Source of the DNA: Bdellovibrionales bacterium
Lineage (GTDB): Bacteria > Bdellovibrionota > UBA1018
Assembly: GCA_947380295.1 (NCBI GenBank)
Contig: CANCQK010000019.1
Coordinates: 1 to 53,547, forward strand
Length of the DNA stretch: 53,547 nt
Direction of reading: 5' to 3'
In this document: positions 37,095 through 43,955 of the stretch, in pieces
Layout of the letters: each line of letters opens with the position of its first letter
Numbering within the stretch: position 1 is the first letter of the stretch
Notes under the pieces: model-generated
Told to the model about the DNA's origin: nothing
What the model saw: only the letters and a program-made list of their open reading frames with translations
Databases searched by the model: none
Program-made: the position numbers and the translations under genes

Positions 37095-38507
37095 ATGAAG
37101 AAAAGTTTATGTGGGTGCTTTGGGATTGTTTTGCTAACTGGGCTAATTGCGCATGACGCGATGGCTTGCGATGGTTTGGCTGGGGCTCTTTGCTTGCCTA
37201 AGAAGTTTCAATTCGCTGCCGCTAAAGTGAAAGGTTGCCCTCAAGGTAGCACTCAAGTCACTAGTAACCAAATTGACCATGATAGCCCGGATATTGTCGA
37301 TCCTTTTGTGCTGGACGATAGTTTGGGAGTAGAAGATCCCAACGGGAAATTAGTGCTTTGCGATCAGTCGCTCCAAATTTTTAGTGATTATTTCAAAGGC
37401 AATAAAAAGCAAGACTGGGATCCTAATGAGCAAGCGTACCTCGACGCATACAAGACTGGGGCGTGTGACCAAGGTCTTAAGGTCGAGGGGATAAATTGCT
37501 CTGCAGCTAAAGCAGGCGCTCCTCTAGCTGCAGCTGCTACTGTGGTTGTTTCAAATTATGTAGCGCTGATTAATCCTGACGGTGGGATCTCGTCTACAAT
37601 TGTTCCGCTGAATCTTTCGAATGGTTTTGCTCATAAATTTGAAAAACAGTTTAACGGAGTTACGCTTATTTGGAGTGCAGCTAATCTTCAAATGATGAGC
37701 CAAAGCGATGCGGTCAATGGCTGTGCTAGCATCGGCGGAAGATTGCCGACGCACGATGAGTATATTGATTTAGAAAGAGCAAGGAATTACAAGGTTGTTC
37801 TTGGCCTATCTCAAGACCTAGATTTTTGGACTGGGACGAGGGCTACCGATAATAATCGGGCCTACTATCACGGGTATCGGCCTGGATCAACCGAAGGAAC
37901 TGGGTCTTTTTCTTTTTTAAATGTTTATAGCACAGCTCGTAGTGATATCAACGAGCTAGCCGATGTCTCGCAACTCAAGGCTTTTATGTGTGTTGATGCT
38001 GTCGTGCCGTTAATTAGTTCAGGCACTAATACTGGCAGAGTTGCGGCGCCAGCGGGGCTGCCATTTGTCCCTGCTTTTGCAACTGGAAATGGGGCTGAAG
38101 GATACCTTTTTTGGGGCGGTGTAGCGACGAATCCCGCTGGATCAGTGGAGTCAGCAATCGATTACTGCGTTAGTATCGGCGCGAGATTGCCCACGAAAGA
38201 CGATAACATCGCACTGTCCAGAGCGATGGGTTCGAGGCAGCCTGAAGTCGGCGCTCCTGGGTATGATGTGGAGGGATACAACTTGGATCTCATCCCCGAT
38301 ATGGAACGCCGAATTTTTTGGTCGGCGTCAGTTCTTCCTCGCAACGGTGAACGCGCCTTCTACCTCAATGGCCACACTGGCTCAGTCTTAAACAACGGCT
38401 TCGGTTCCAACAGCAGGTCAGTCCGGTGTGTTGATGCTGTCGTGCCGTTAATTAGTTCAGGCACGGAGCACCATCCTCTCATTTCCTCTCCCGAAGAAGG
38501 AAATTAG
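37095..38507 (+). CDS. Secreted protein with two DUF1566-like domains, 3' end probably replaced
   Basis: 470 residues. The signal peptide is MKKSLCGCFGIVLLTGLIAH with cleavage near AMA. After a Cys-containing N-terminal region come two copies of one domain (about 180-305 and 330-450). Each has a Cys, then GGRLPTHDEY or GARLPTKDDN, then FWTGT or FWSAS, an AYYH/AFYL strand, and a final FMCVDAV or VRCVDAV. This is the DUF1566/Lcl-type pattern found in bacterial surface proteins. Both copies run into VVPLISSGT, encoded by an identical 39-bp DNA repeat. After the second copy the frame enters a GGGACGGAG repeat and stops within 14 codons, so the original C-terminus has probably been lost. Function unknown; likely surface or periplasmic. 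Confidence 0.75.
   Translation: MKKSLCGCFGIVLLTGLIAHDAMACDGLAGALCLPKKFQFAAAKVKGCPQGSTQVTSNQIDHDSPDIVDPFVLDDSLGVEDPNGKLVLCDQSLQIFSDYFKGNKKQDWDPNEQAYLDAYKTGACDQGLKVEGINCSAAKAGAPLAAAATVVVSNYVALINPDGGISSTIVPLNLSNGFAHKFEKQFNGVTLIWSAANLQMMSQSDAVNGCASIGGRLPTHDEYIDLERARNYKVVLGLSQDLDFWTGTRATDNNRAYYHGYRPGSTEGTGSFSFLNVYSTARSDINELADVSQLKAFMCVDAVVPLISSGTNTGRVAAPAGLPFVPAFATGNGAEGYLFWGGVATNPAGSVESAIDYCVSIGARLPTKDDNIALSRAMGSRQPEVGAPGYDVEGYNLDLIPDMERRIFWSASVLPRNGERAFYLNGHTGSVLNNGFGSNSRSVRCVDAVVPLISSGTEHHPLISSPEEGN
37988..38464 (+). repeat. 39-bp direct repeat within the DUF1566-like gene (two copies)
   Basis: Bases 37988-38026 and 38426-38464 are identical over 39 bp, covering the end of each domain. The coding parts on either side are far more diverged, which points to recent gene conversion or duplication. 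Confidence 0.85.
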
Positions 38508-38539
38508 GGACGGAGCACCATCCTCTCATTTCCTCTCCC
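38463..38539. repeat. GGGACGGAG-family repeat, 30-bp direct duplication
   Basis: A 30-bp unit starting ACGGAGCACCATCC occurs at 38463-38492 and 38510-38539. The second copy is preceded by AATTAGGGA and followed by TCCCTAATT, forming a 9-bp inverted repeat around it. Confidence 0.8.
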
Positions 38540-38606
38540 TAATTCACCCGCAAAAACAACCCGTCAAACGATCCACCCGCAGCCTTCACGCAGTAAAAAT
38601 TGGCTC
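38538..38606 (-). pseudogene. Possible 3' fragment of an unknown gene
   Basis: On the minus strand, after the repeat copy at 38602-38612, a short frame reads ANFYCVKAAGGSFDGLFLRV then N and TAG. It looks like the end of a protein but has no start of its own. The fragment is bounded by repeat copies on both sides. Very short, so tentative. Confidence 0.3.
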
Positions 38607-38638
38607 CGTCCCCCATGGTCTTTTCCCCATGGTCTTTT
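38602..38638. repeat. GGGACGGAG-family repeat plus 14-bp tandem duplication
   Basis: GGCTCCGTCCC (38602-38612) runs directly into two tandem copies of CCCCATGGTCTTTT (38611-38624, 38625-38638) at the 5' edge of the Fic fragment. Confidence 0.75.
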
Positions 38639-38842
38639 ATGTCAGAACTAGAGAAGTTCATCCACGCAAGCGACAAGATCCCACCCCTGATCAAAGTTGC
38701 CCTCATTCACGCACATTTTGAAACGATCCACCCGTTTCTGGATGGGAAAGGTCGGTTGGGTCGGCTACTCATCACCTTCTTGCTGGTTCATTGGGGAGTG
38801 CTTGAAATGCCGCTTCTTTACATTAGCTACTTTTTTGAGGGT
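38625..38842 (+). pseudogene. Fic-domain protein fragment
   Basis: The frame open from 38600 to 38899 contains the heart of a Fic AMP-transferase domain: MSELEKFIHASDKIPPLIK, ALIHAHFETIHPFLDGKGR and the following LGRLL, with HPFxDGxGRxGR as the active-site motif (Lys in place of the usual Asn). It then continues LEMPLLYISYFF. The N-terminal part is missing, replaced by repeat DNA. The usual continuation after YISYFF is absent because the frame runs into the 3' end of an opposite-strand antitoxin gene at 38843. About 70 residues survive of the 300 or more expected, so it is not functional. Confidence 0.75.
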
Positions 38843-39160
38843 TTACGCGGTCAGAATGATGACCTTCAGCTTTGGATGGAGCTTCTCTGCGTAGCTTAGA
38901 AGGCGATCTAGTGTGAAGCTTTCTATCTTACCTATCAAGATATCGCTGATTCTGGATTCGTTAATCCCAAGCTCCTTTGCAAGGTCTCGTTGAAGGAGAG
39001 AGTTTTACCGTTTGAAACGAGCAATAAGTTGGCATATTTGATATTTGGCTCGTTCAGTTTCCGATGCATCTGCCGGTAACGCAAAATTTTCACCCTCAAA
39101 TTTGGGATCAGACAACCGCTCTCTAATAGAAACTAGAACAGATTCATCAGAGATGAGCTT
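38843..39160 (-). pseudogene. XRE-type antitoxin gene with an in-frame stop
   Basis: One continuous minus-strand frame of 106 codons reads as an antitoxin: ERLSDPKFEGENFALPADAS, ETERAKYQICQLIARFKR, then TAA (39005-39007), then NSLLQRDLAKELGINESR, ISDILIGKIESFTLDRLL and a normal stop at 38843. The second part is a helix-turn-helix of the HTH_37/HigA2 kind. The frame is the same on both sides of the TAA, so a single base change would explain it. No good start codon is present at the beginning and TGA precedes it, so the 5' end is also damaged. It lies 8 bases after the toxin-like gene. Confidence 0.7.
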
Positions 39161-39168
39161 TCAGAGTC

Positions 39169-39372
39169 TTACTTTTTCTCATAAATCACATACCTTCTAA
39201 AGCAGTTAATAACACCGATAAAAATCTCATAATCCCGCATGCACCACACAAGTCGATAGTGTTTTCCTTGATAAGGAATTCTATTCAACATGAAGAATTC
39301 CCATTCGTGCTTGCGGTCACTAGATTGATATTCGCCACCATCCAGCCGCTCAATTAAATTCAACAGAGCCAT
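39169..39372 (-). CDS. RelE/HigB-like toxin, N-terminally truncated
   Basis: 67 residues. HEWEFFMLNRIPYQG and HYRLVWCMRDYEIFIGVINC correspond to the central beta strands of RelE/HigB-type toxins (xELR...YRVFY...IxLLxxF). Intact relatives have about 90-110 residues, with one or two helices before this point; these are missing. The ATG at 39372 abuts a GGGACGGAG repeat whose GGAG acts as its ribosome site, so the present start was created by the repeat. Its partner gene downstream carries a nonsense codon. Probably a non-functional toxin remnant that can still be translated. Confidence 0.55.
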   Translation of the reverse strand: MALLNLIERLDGGEYQSSDRKHEWEFFMLNRIPYQGKHYRLVWCMRDYEIFIGVINCFRRYVIYEKK

Positions 39373-39393
39373 GGTGCTCCGTCCCTTTAACCC
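39373..39393. repeat. GGGACGGAG-family repeat, 18-bp form
   Basis: GCTCCGTCCCTTTAACCC (39376-39393) is identical to 41308-41325. The two copies are direct repeats flanking HigBA and the transposase gene. Confidence 0.8.
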
Positions 39394-39457
39394 CTAGTTT
39401 TGGATGCAAGGAGGCCTGATGATTCTACCCCGGTTTTCGCAAGAAGATGGCACTTAA

Positions 39458-39751
39458 TCAGGCAGACTTCAGAAGCGATTTCGGTAATTTTTTTACTTTT
39501 TTATTCGCTTCAAAGAGATCTACAGCGGTCTGCGCATTCAACCAGAAATCAGGGGTTGTATTAAATGCAGCCCCCAATTTTACAGCCATCTCTGCTGACA
39601 CTGCTGATCGTTCATTAACAATTCTATTGATGACCTTCCAATCACAGCCCAAGTGTCTTGCAAGTTCAGTTTGCTTTAAGTTTATGGGCTTGAGAAATTC
39701 CTCGAGTAGAATCTCTCCAGGGCTAGTTGGCTTTCTTTTTCTAGAAATCAT
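39458..39751 (-). CDS. higA: HigA-type antitoxin
   Basis: 97 residues from ATG at 39751, which follows GGGAG. An ATG four codons earlier (39763) is in frame but less well placed. The sequence PTSPGEILLEEFLKPINLKQ, the helix-turn-helix LARHLGCDWKVINRIVN and the trailing LGAAFNTTPDFWLNAQTAVDL are classic HigA/VapI. It binds HigB and represses the operon. The gene follows higB directly (toxin first, as is usual for HigBA). Both genes look intact, unlike the neighbouring pair. Confidence 0.93.
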   Translation of the reverse strand: MISRKRKPTSPGEILLEEFLKPINLKQTELARHLGCDWKVINRIVNERSAVSAEMAVKLGAAFNTTPDFWLNAQTAVDLFEANKKVKKLPKSLLKSA

Positions 39752-39764
39752 AAATACTCCCATA

Positions 39765-40055
39765 TTAATGGTAATCCGTTACTCTCACTTCTTTGGGTCC
39801 TGCAGCTGTCCACTTAAAAACGATGCGCCATTGGTCATTGATTCGAATGCTATGATATCCGACCAAATCTCCAACCAGGGTCTCAAGCTTATTACCAGGA
39901 GGAGATCTCAAGTCGCTCAGTACGCTAGCATAATCAACCATATCTAGTTTACGCTTTACCACGGACTCAACCTTTGACCACCTAACCCCCTTACCAATCA
40001 AACCAGTCACGAAGAATCTCTCAGTATTAGACTCGGCAAAAGACTGAATCGCCAT
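39765..40055 (-). CDS. higB: HigB-type toxin (RelE superfamily mRNA interferase)
   Basis: 96 residues. It starts AIQSFAESNTERFFVTG and contains LRSPPGNKLETLVGD, YHSIRINDQWRIVFKW and the terminal VRVTDYH. These are the conserved segments of HigB proteins, including the RINDQWR core and the final DYH. It cuts mRNA in the ribosome when free of HigA. Relatives usually have Asp-Leu-Arg-x-Pro-Pro-Gly-Asn as here, so the length and ends are normal and it should be active. Its stop lies two bases before the first possible higA ATG. The promoter region upstream holds inverted repeats for HigA. Confidence 0.95.
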   Translation of the reverse strand: MAIQSFAESNTERFFVTGLIGKGVRWSKVESVVKRKLDMVDYASVLSDLRSPPGNKLETLVGDLVGYHSIRINDQWRIVFKWTAAGPKEVRVTDYH

Positions 40056-40064
40056 ATTTTCATA

Positions 40065-40100
40065 ATATACCTCTACTAAGTGTACCTTGTAAAGGTATAT
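40065..40100 (-). promoter_or_regulatory. higBA promoter and operator
   Basis: On the minus strand TTTACA and TATATT are 18 bases apart, ending just before higB. They are overlapped by an 8-bp inverted repeat ATATACCT/AGGTATAT (40065-40072, 40093-40100) and a second one TACCTT-GTA-AAGGTA (40083-40097). This suits autorepression by HigA or HigBA. Confidence 0.6.
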
Positions 40101-40130
40101 AAATTAAGTTGGAAATCCAGGGGAAAACTA

Positions 40131-40139
40131 GGGGACGGG
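40131..40139. repeat. GGGGACGGG, variant of the GGGACGGAG repeat
   Basis: It lies between higB and the transposase gene. A related GGACGGAG occurs at 40279-40286. Confidence 0.4.
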
Positions 40140-40324
40140 AGGTTGTCCGAAATTTCGTTAGGATTCTAAGAAGGGCAATGCACGTTTAAGCTACGTGCTG
40201 GTCACTTTTCAAGTTAAATTTTCTCATTTTGGCTATGAATGATTGAATTTATTTGTGGCCTCGGATTAGTGCCATGGAGGACGGAGCTTGAGTTGGCGCA
40301 CTTCTTTCACCTGTTCTACGCACT

Positions 40325-41044
40325 ATGCGTGTATCCCGCTATCAAGTTTTATCTCAACCTACCGGAATGGTTCACCTATTTTGGAAGTGTCACGACAGTG
40401 CCTACCTACTCGAGCGCAGCGGAGCAAAAGAATTGTTCTTTCAGAGTCTGATTTACGGCCTGAAACACCGGGGATCAGACAACTCGGTCCAAATCCACTC
40501 ATTCTGCCTCATGAGTAATCACGTTCACCAACAAATGAGTTACCAAAACGGAGCGAGCAAGCTTTCTCACTTCATGCGAGTTGCTCACGGCACTTTTGGA
40601 ATGCGATTCAATCGAGTCTTTAACCGCTCGGGCAAAGTAGCCAATGAACGCCCAAAGACTCCTCTGATAGGAGGCATCGAAGCGGAAATGCGGGTCCATT
40701 TTTACATCGAGGCAAACCCAATCCGAGCTGGAATGGTGAAACTCGAGAAACTCAGATATTTTTTCTGGAACTCCTACCGCTTCTACGCCCATGGGATAGT
40801 CGATGAGTGGACCAAACACCTCACGCCTCCTCAGTGGTACGTGGATCTAGGAAATACCTCCGAAGAGAGGCAGCGAGCTTATCGTGTCCTCTTTCGCAAA
40901 TACCTTGAGCAGTTTACTGTCACCTGGACCCAGTTTTTAAGCCACTTCATTGGTGATGCTTTGTGGGTCAGAAAAATGGAAACCCACCTGAAGGAACAGC
41001 TTTACGCCAAAAATTTAGCCATTGCCCGAGCTTCACCAACCTAA
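40325..41044 (+). CDS. REP-associated tyrosine transposase (IS200-like Y1/RAYT family)
   Basis: 239 residues. Visible hallmarks are the HUH motif in FCLMSNHVHQQM (about residue 60), which binds the metal, and YIEANPIRAGMV (about 127), the typical Y1 region with the catalytic Tyr. The C-terminus TPPQWYVDLGNTSEERQRAY then R is frequent in RAYT proteins. These single-copy enzymes nick and move short extragenic palindromic repeats rather than themselves. It sits inside a region containing many GGGACGGAG repeats, which are the obvious candidate substrates. The ATG at 40325 has no clear ribosome site. The N-terminal VHLFWKCHDSAYLLE replaces the more common HHVxxRGNxRxxIF. Confidence 0.88.
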   Translation: MRVSRYQVLSQPTGMVHLFWKCHDSAYLLERSGAKELFFQSLIYGLKHRGSDNSVQIHSFCLMSNHVHQQMSYQNGASKLSHFMRVAHGTFGMRFNRVFNRSGKVANERPKTPLIGGIEAEMRVHFYIEANPIRAGMVKLEKLRYFFWNSYRFYAHGIVDEWTKHLTPPQWYVDLGNTSEERQRAYRVLFRKYLEQFTVTWTQFLSHFIGDALWVRKMETHLKEQLYAKNLAIARASPT

Positions 41045-41306
41045 GTAGACCGCCTCGAAACTCAATCCAGCTTACTTTTCCTCGGCTCCAGACTAGAGAG
41101 GGTCTTAGTGCGCCCAAATTTCATAAAACAAAATCAAGATTGTGACCATTTTCATAAAAAATCCAAGGATTGCGGATTTATCTAGAATCAAACAGATCCC
41201 ACCAATCGAATTCTCGATTCTTTGTCCGACTCATTTGCCTAAGAGGCTTATACAAACCAAATTTAGAACGCCTAGTTGGCTAAGTGCTGAAACTGAGACC
41301 TAAATT

Positions 41307-41325
41307 GGCTCCGTCCCTTTAACCC
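41307..41325. repeat. GGGACGGAG-family repeat, 18-bp form, second copy
   Basis: GCTCCGTCCCTTTAACCC at 41308-41325 is identical to 39376-39393 and in the same orientation. Confidence 0.8.
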
Positions 41326-41531
41326 TCAATCTTGTAGGGTAGATTCTAGCTCCAGGTACCAATGCGGCGGGATAATGCTATTAATAGAATCATCGAGCTC
41401 TCCATCGGTGTCGGTAAAAAGCATCAAAAAACTGATTCTTAAAAGAGCACCAGTCCACGCCTACTTTCTGAGGCAACGTTTGTCGAGGGTATTGGACTAT
41501 AAATGAAAGCGACTTTCCCCCTAAAAACACA

Positions 41532-41551
41532 AGAGAGAGAGAGAGAGAGAG
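41532..41551 (+). repeat. (AG)10 dinucleotide repeat
   Basis: Twenty bases of AG repeats, about 95 bases before the ATG of the membrane-protein gene. It is in a position where length changes could alter promoter strength. Confidence 0.85.
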
Positions 41552-41645
41552 TTCATATGTTGCAATAATAGAACATTAAATTCGATTATTGTATCTTTAA
41601 AAGGACTCCAAATCAGGCATAATATGAGGCATCAAGGAGAACACT

Positions 41646-42146
41646 ATGACGGTCGGGCAGGATCTAGGTAAAGTTGGTACATCCGCAAAAGTAGGCGCGG
41701 CATTATTTGTATTGTGGGGTATATTGCATATTTGGGTCGGAGCCGAGGGGGTCCACCAATACATCACCGGGGATGTAAAAAATTTATGGGACATGCTCAT
41801 CGGCGGCAGCAATGCACCGCGAGCTGCATTTCAGCATACACCAGATGCCTTAACTGCATTCGCACAGAGACAATTAATTCTTAATTTCTGCATTGATGTG
41901 GGTGGATACGGTGTCCTAGGGATGACCGTAGCATACCTCATATGGACTCGGGCTTCCTGGGCAGCGTACTTCATCGGGGTATTCATTATTGGTATTGCTG
42001 ACTTGGCATTTTTATTTGCGATGGTGACTCCCGGAGTAATTGAAATGAACGCAGGTACGATCGGTGGTCCGGTCATTTGGTTTCTTGCAGTTTTGATAAC
42101 GCCTTTTGGAATGCCAGCAATCTGGCAAGAGGCCCACAATAAGTAG
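41646..42146 (+). CDS. Small integral membrane protein, four helices
   Basis: 166 residues. ATG at 41646 is preceded by AGGAG at seven bases. Four membrane helices are visible: GAALFVLWGILHIWVGAEG (about 17-36), LNFCIDVGGYGVLGMTVAYL (about 79-98), WAAYFIGVFIIGIADLAFLF (about 105-125) and GGPVIWFLAVLITPFGMPAI (about 138-158). A His in the first helix is followed by EGVHQYI. No family is recognised. It is terminated by a clear hairpin and stands alone between repeats, so it may be part of the accessory DNA. Confidence 0.8.
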   Translation: MTVGQDLGKVGTSAKVGAALFVLWGILHIWVGAEGVHQYITGDVKNLWDMLIGGSNAPRAAFQHTPDALTAFAQRQLILNFCIDVGGYGVLGMTVAYLIWTRASWAAYFIGVFIIGIADLAFLFAMVTPGVIEMNAGTIGGPVIWFLAVLITPFGMPAIWQEAHNK

Positions 42147-42177
42147 CCCTGACTACTCATTATTTTTATCTAAAACA

Positions 42178-42215
42178 CCTCCATTCAGGATCAGTTCTAC
42201 CTGAAGGGAGGTTTT
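42178..42215 (+). terminator. Rho-independent terminator
   Basis: CCTCC-A-TTCAGG (42178-42189) pairs with CCTGAA-G-GGAGG (42200-42211), with one A·G mismatch within 12 bp, followed by TTTT. It lies 32 bases after the stop of the membrane-protein gene. Confidence 0.85.
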
Positions 42216-42330
42216 CACAAAACTGCAGAAGAATTCCTATCCAGTTTTTCTCATGAGCTGCTGGCAAAATCCTTTGGCGTTATAAGCGCAGTGGTCTCAT
42301 GTCAGACGCTTTGCATGCCTCTGAAAATCT

Positions 42331-42340
42331 GGGGACGGAG
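42331..42340. repeat. GGGGACGGAG repeat copy
   Basis: Located 35 bases beyond the 3' end of the VOC-family gene, in the gap to the membrane-protein terminator. Confidence 0.6.
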
Positions 42341-42374
42341 AAGATCTAAAGCATTAAGAGAGAATATGACAGTT

Positions 42375-42764
42375 TTATTCCGCCTCAACCAGTTCCAAGG
42401 GGAGACCGTCAGGATCACTGAAAAATGTAAAACGCCGCCCCGTAAATTCATCGACACGTGGGGCCTCTGAGATCACACCAAATGCCTTTAACTCAGCGAT
42501 CGCTTCGTCTAAGTCTCTCACCTCAAATGCCAGGTGCCGCAGACCCATCGCCTCCGGCTGCGACACCCTGGGCGGAGGATTAGGAAAGGAGAATAACTCG
42601 ATCTGAGTACCATCGCCCATAACAAGATCAAGCTTGTACGACTCTCTCTCGCAACGGTAAGTTTCCCGAACCACTTTAAGTCCAAGCACACGCGTGTAGA
42701 ACTCTTTGGATCGGGCATAATTCGAACAAATAATCGCTATGTGATGAACGCTGTCTAACTTCAT
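42375..42764 (-). CDS. yaeR: VOC-superfamily protein of the YaeR/GloA2 group
   Basis: 129 residues, the usual length. It starts VHHIAIICSNYARSKEFYTR and continues YKLDLVMGDGTQIELFSFPN, LRHLAFEVRDLDEA and FFSDPDGLPLELVE. This closely follows the YaeR/SMU1112c glyoxalase-like family. His7, His in LRHLAF and Glu in LELVE are candidate metal ligands. The family is probably metal-binding and lyase- or dioxygenase-like, but its substrate is unknown. The gene is 6 bases downstream of a small exported-protein gene on the same strand and may be co-transcribed. Confidence 0.92.
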   Translation of the reverse strand: MKLDSVHHIAIICSNYARSKEFYTRVLGLKVVRETYRCERESYKLDLVMGDGTQIELFSFPNPPPRVSQPEAMGLRHLAFEVRDLDEAIAELKAFGVISEAPRVDEFTGRRFTFFSDPDGLPLELVEAE

Positions 42765-42770
42765 GCCTAC

Positions 42771-43325
42771 CTATTTTTTCTCTCCATCCAAAGGCACTAA
42801 GACCGATCGAGTCACTCTGACTTTGTTCGGCGCCTCACCTGAAAGCATCGCCTTTTCTTCAACTTGGTCGTTAAATCTCACTCTTTGCTGATTTGAATTC
42901 TTCTGGGCGACAGGCGAAGCCGTTCGAAAACTCCCTGCCCGAGATACCCGTTCTGCGCGCTCCAAATGCCTGGATTTCAGAGAAAAGGCAGGGTTCACCT
43001 GGATCACTTGAGGAGCCTGAGGCTGCGCCGTGCTGAGACGCATAGCTCTTTGAGCTTGAAGAATCGGACCTCGAATTTGATCCATTCTTCTTTGATCTGC
43101 CAGCCTCTTCGAGTTGGACTGGACCTGCTTAGGAACACTTCCAGGGACAAATATATTTTTTACAAAGCCCTTCCAGGTTCGAGTCTGGCCTGGAGCAGTC
43201 CCACTTCCGGTGTAATCGTGATTCCAACTACCAGCGTGAGCTGAAGTCGTCTGTGCTAGCATCACCCACGACAGGAAGAACGCACCCCACACGCTATTTC
43301 TCCGAGTCTGGTGATCGTTTCGCAT
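42771..43325 (-). CDS. Small secreted basic protein of unknown function
   Basis: 184 residues. ATG at 43325 follows AAGGAG. The signal peptide is SVWGAFFLSWVMLAQTTSAHA. The mature part is Arg/Gln-rich and probably poorly structured (SGTAPGQTRTWKGFVKNIF; RRMDQIRGPILQAQRAMRL). A segment is partly duplicated in inverted orientation about 400 bases away. No family recognised. Confidence 0.7.
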   Translation of the reverse strand: MRNDHQTRRNSVWGAFFLSWVMLAQTTSAHAGSWNHDYTGSGTAPGQTRTWKGFVKNIFVPGSVPKQVQSNSKRLADQRRMDQIRGPILQAQRAMRLSTAQPQAPQVIQVNPAFSLKSRHLERAERVSRAGSFRTASPVAQKNSNQQRVRFNDQVEEKAMLSGEAPNKVRVTRSVLVPLDGEKK

Positions 43326-43942
43326 TTTTAAAATCTCCTTGGGATGAATTTCAGTGAAATCACATAGAACTTGTCTAACTCGAGAGCGAGGACGCCCCCC
43401 TCTAACTCTATAATTACCTCGTTTTTTTTACAACTTTAACACCAACTAACCCTTTAATAATTACAAACCAAACAGAAGCAGTTTATTTATATTGATTTTG
43501 TTTAGTTAGGCTAATTTCTGATCTTACTTCTTGCAAGAGACCAACAGTATCCATGGCTTTAATTTGCTCAAAAAAAAGACTCTCCGCCTGAGCCAGGGTC
43601 AGTCAGAGGGCCAAAATATCCATCACAGAAGATCCCTGAAGCACTCCAAATTATCGATTTAGCTTATTTTTGGACTTAATTGACTCACAGGAAGCTCCCT
43701 TTATTAACTCGATCAGACGCGGCACAGAACCGGAACAAACCCGAAATCGGAAGGGTTACGTGAAAAGTATATTCGGTGAAAGTTTTGCAAGGAGCCTGGA
43801 CTCTAGAAGCTTACTATTTAAAACTCTGAGAATGAATTATTTTTTACAATCTTAAGCCGATTTTAACTAATATTAAAAATAGAGAAAGAATTGGAGTAAA
43901 TATGAAACAGAACACTCACCACTTAAAGAAAGCAAAAATTAA
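43326..43942. other. Gap with a gene-fragment duplication and a leader ORF
   Basis: AT-rich DNA. It should contain the promoter of the minus-strand secreted-protein gene, a decayed copy of part of that gene on the plus strand, and the upstream region of the methyltransferase gene. Confidence 0.5.
43670..43855 (+). pseudogene. Fragment related to the adjacent small secreted protein
   Basis: The frame contains RRGTEPEQTRNRKGYVKSIF, close to GSGTAPGQTRTWKGFVKNIF of the minus-strand gene at 42771-43325. DNA similarity is also visible around the shared GGAAGGG core. No signal peptide precedes it and the start is a TTG with no ribosome site. Confidence 0.55.
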
Positions 43943-43955
43943 ATGCCAACAGTAA
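43902..43955 (+). CDS. Possible 17-codon leader ORF
   Basis: ATG at 43902 follows GGAGTAAAT, a good ribosome site. It encodes MKQNTHHLKKAKIKCQQ and stops at 43953-43955, ten bases inside the methyltransferase gene, which itself has a weak ribosome site. It could deliver ribosomes to that start by coupling. Alternatively it is a chance frame. Confidence 0.35.
   Translation: MKQNTHHLKKAKIKCQQ

Larger units (their letters stand above)
41045..41645. other. Gap without a recognisable gene
   Basis: 601 bases. The gap contains a repeat copy, a dinucleotide run and the upstream region of the membrane-protein gene. Short open stretches on the minus strand (around 41330-41500) look protein-like in places but match nothing I know. 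Confidence 0.5.

Noticed and set aside
38843..38899. C-terminal part of the Fic frame (EGLRGQNDDLQLWMELLCVA)
   Set aside because: It is the complement of the antitoxin gene's 3' end, which has a clear family sequence on the minus strand.
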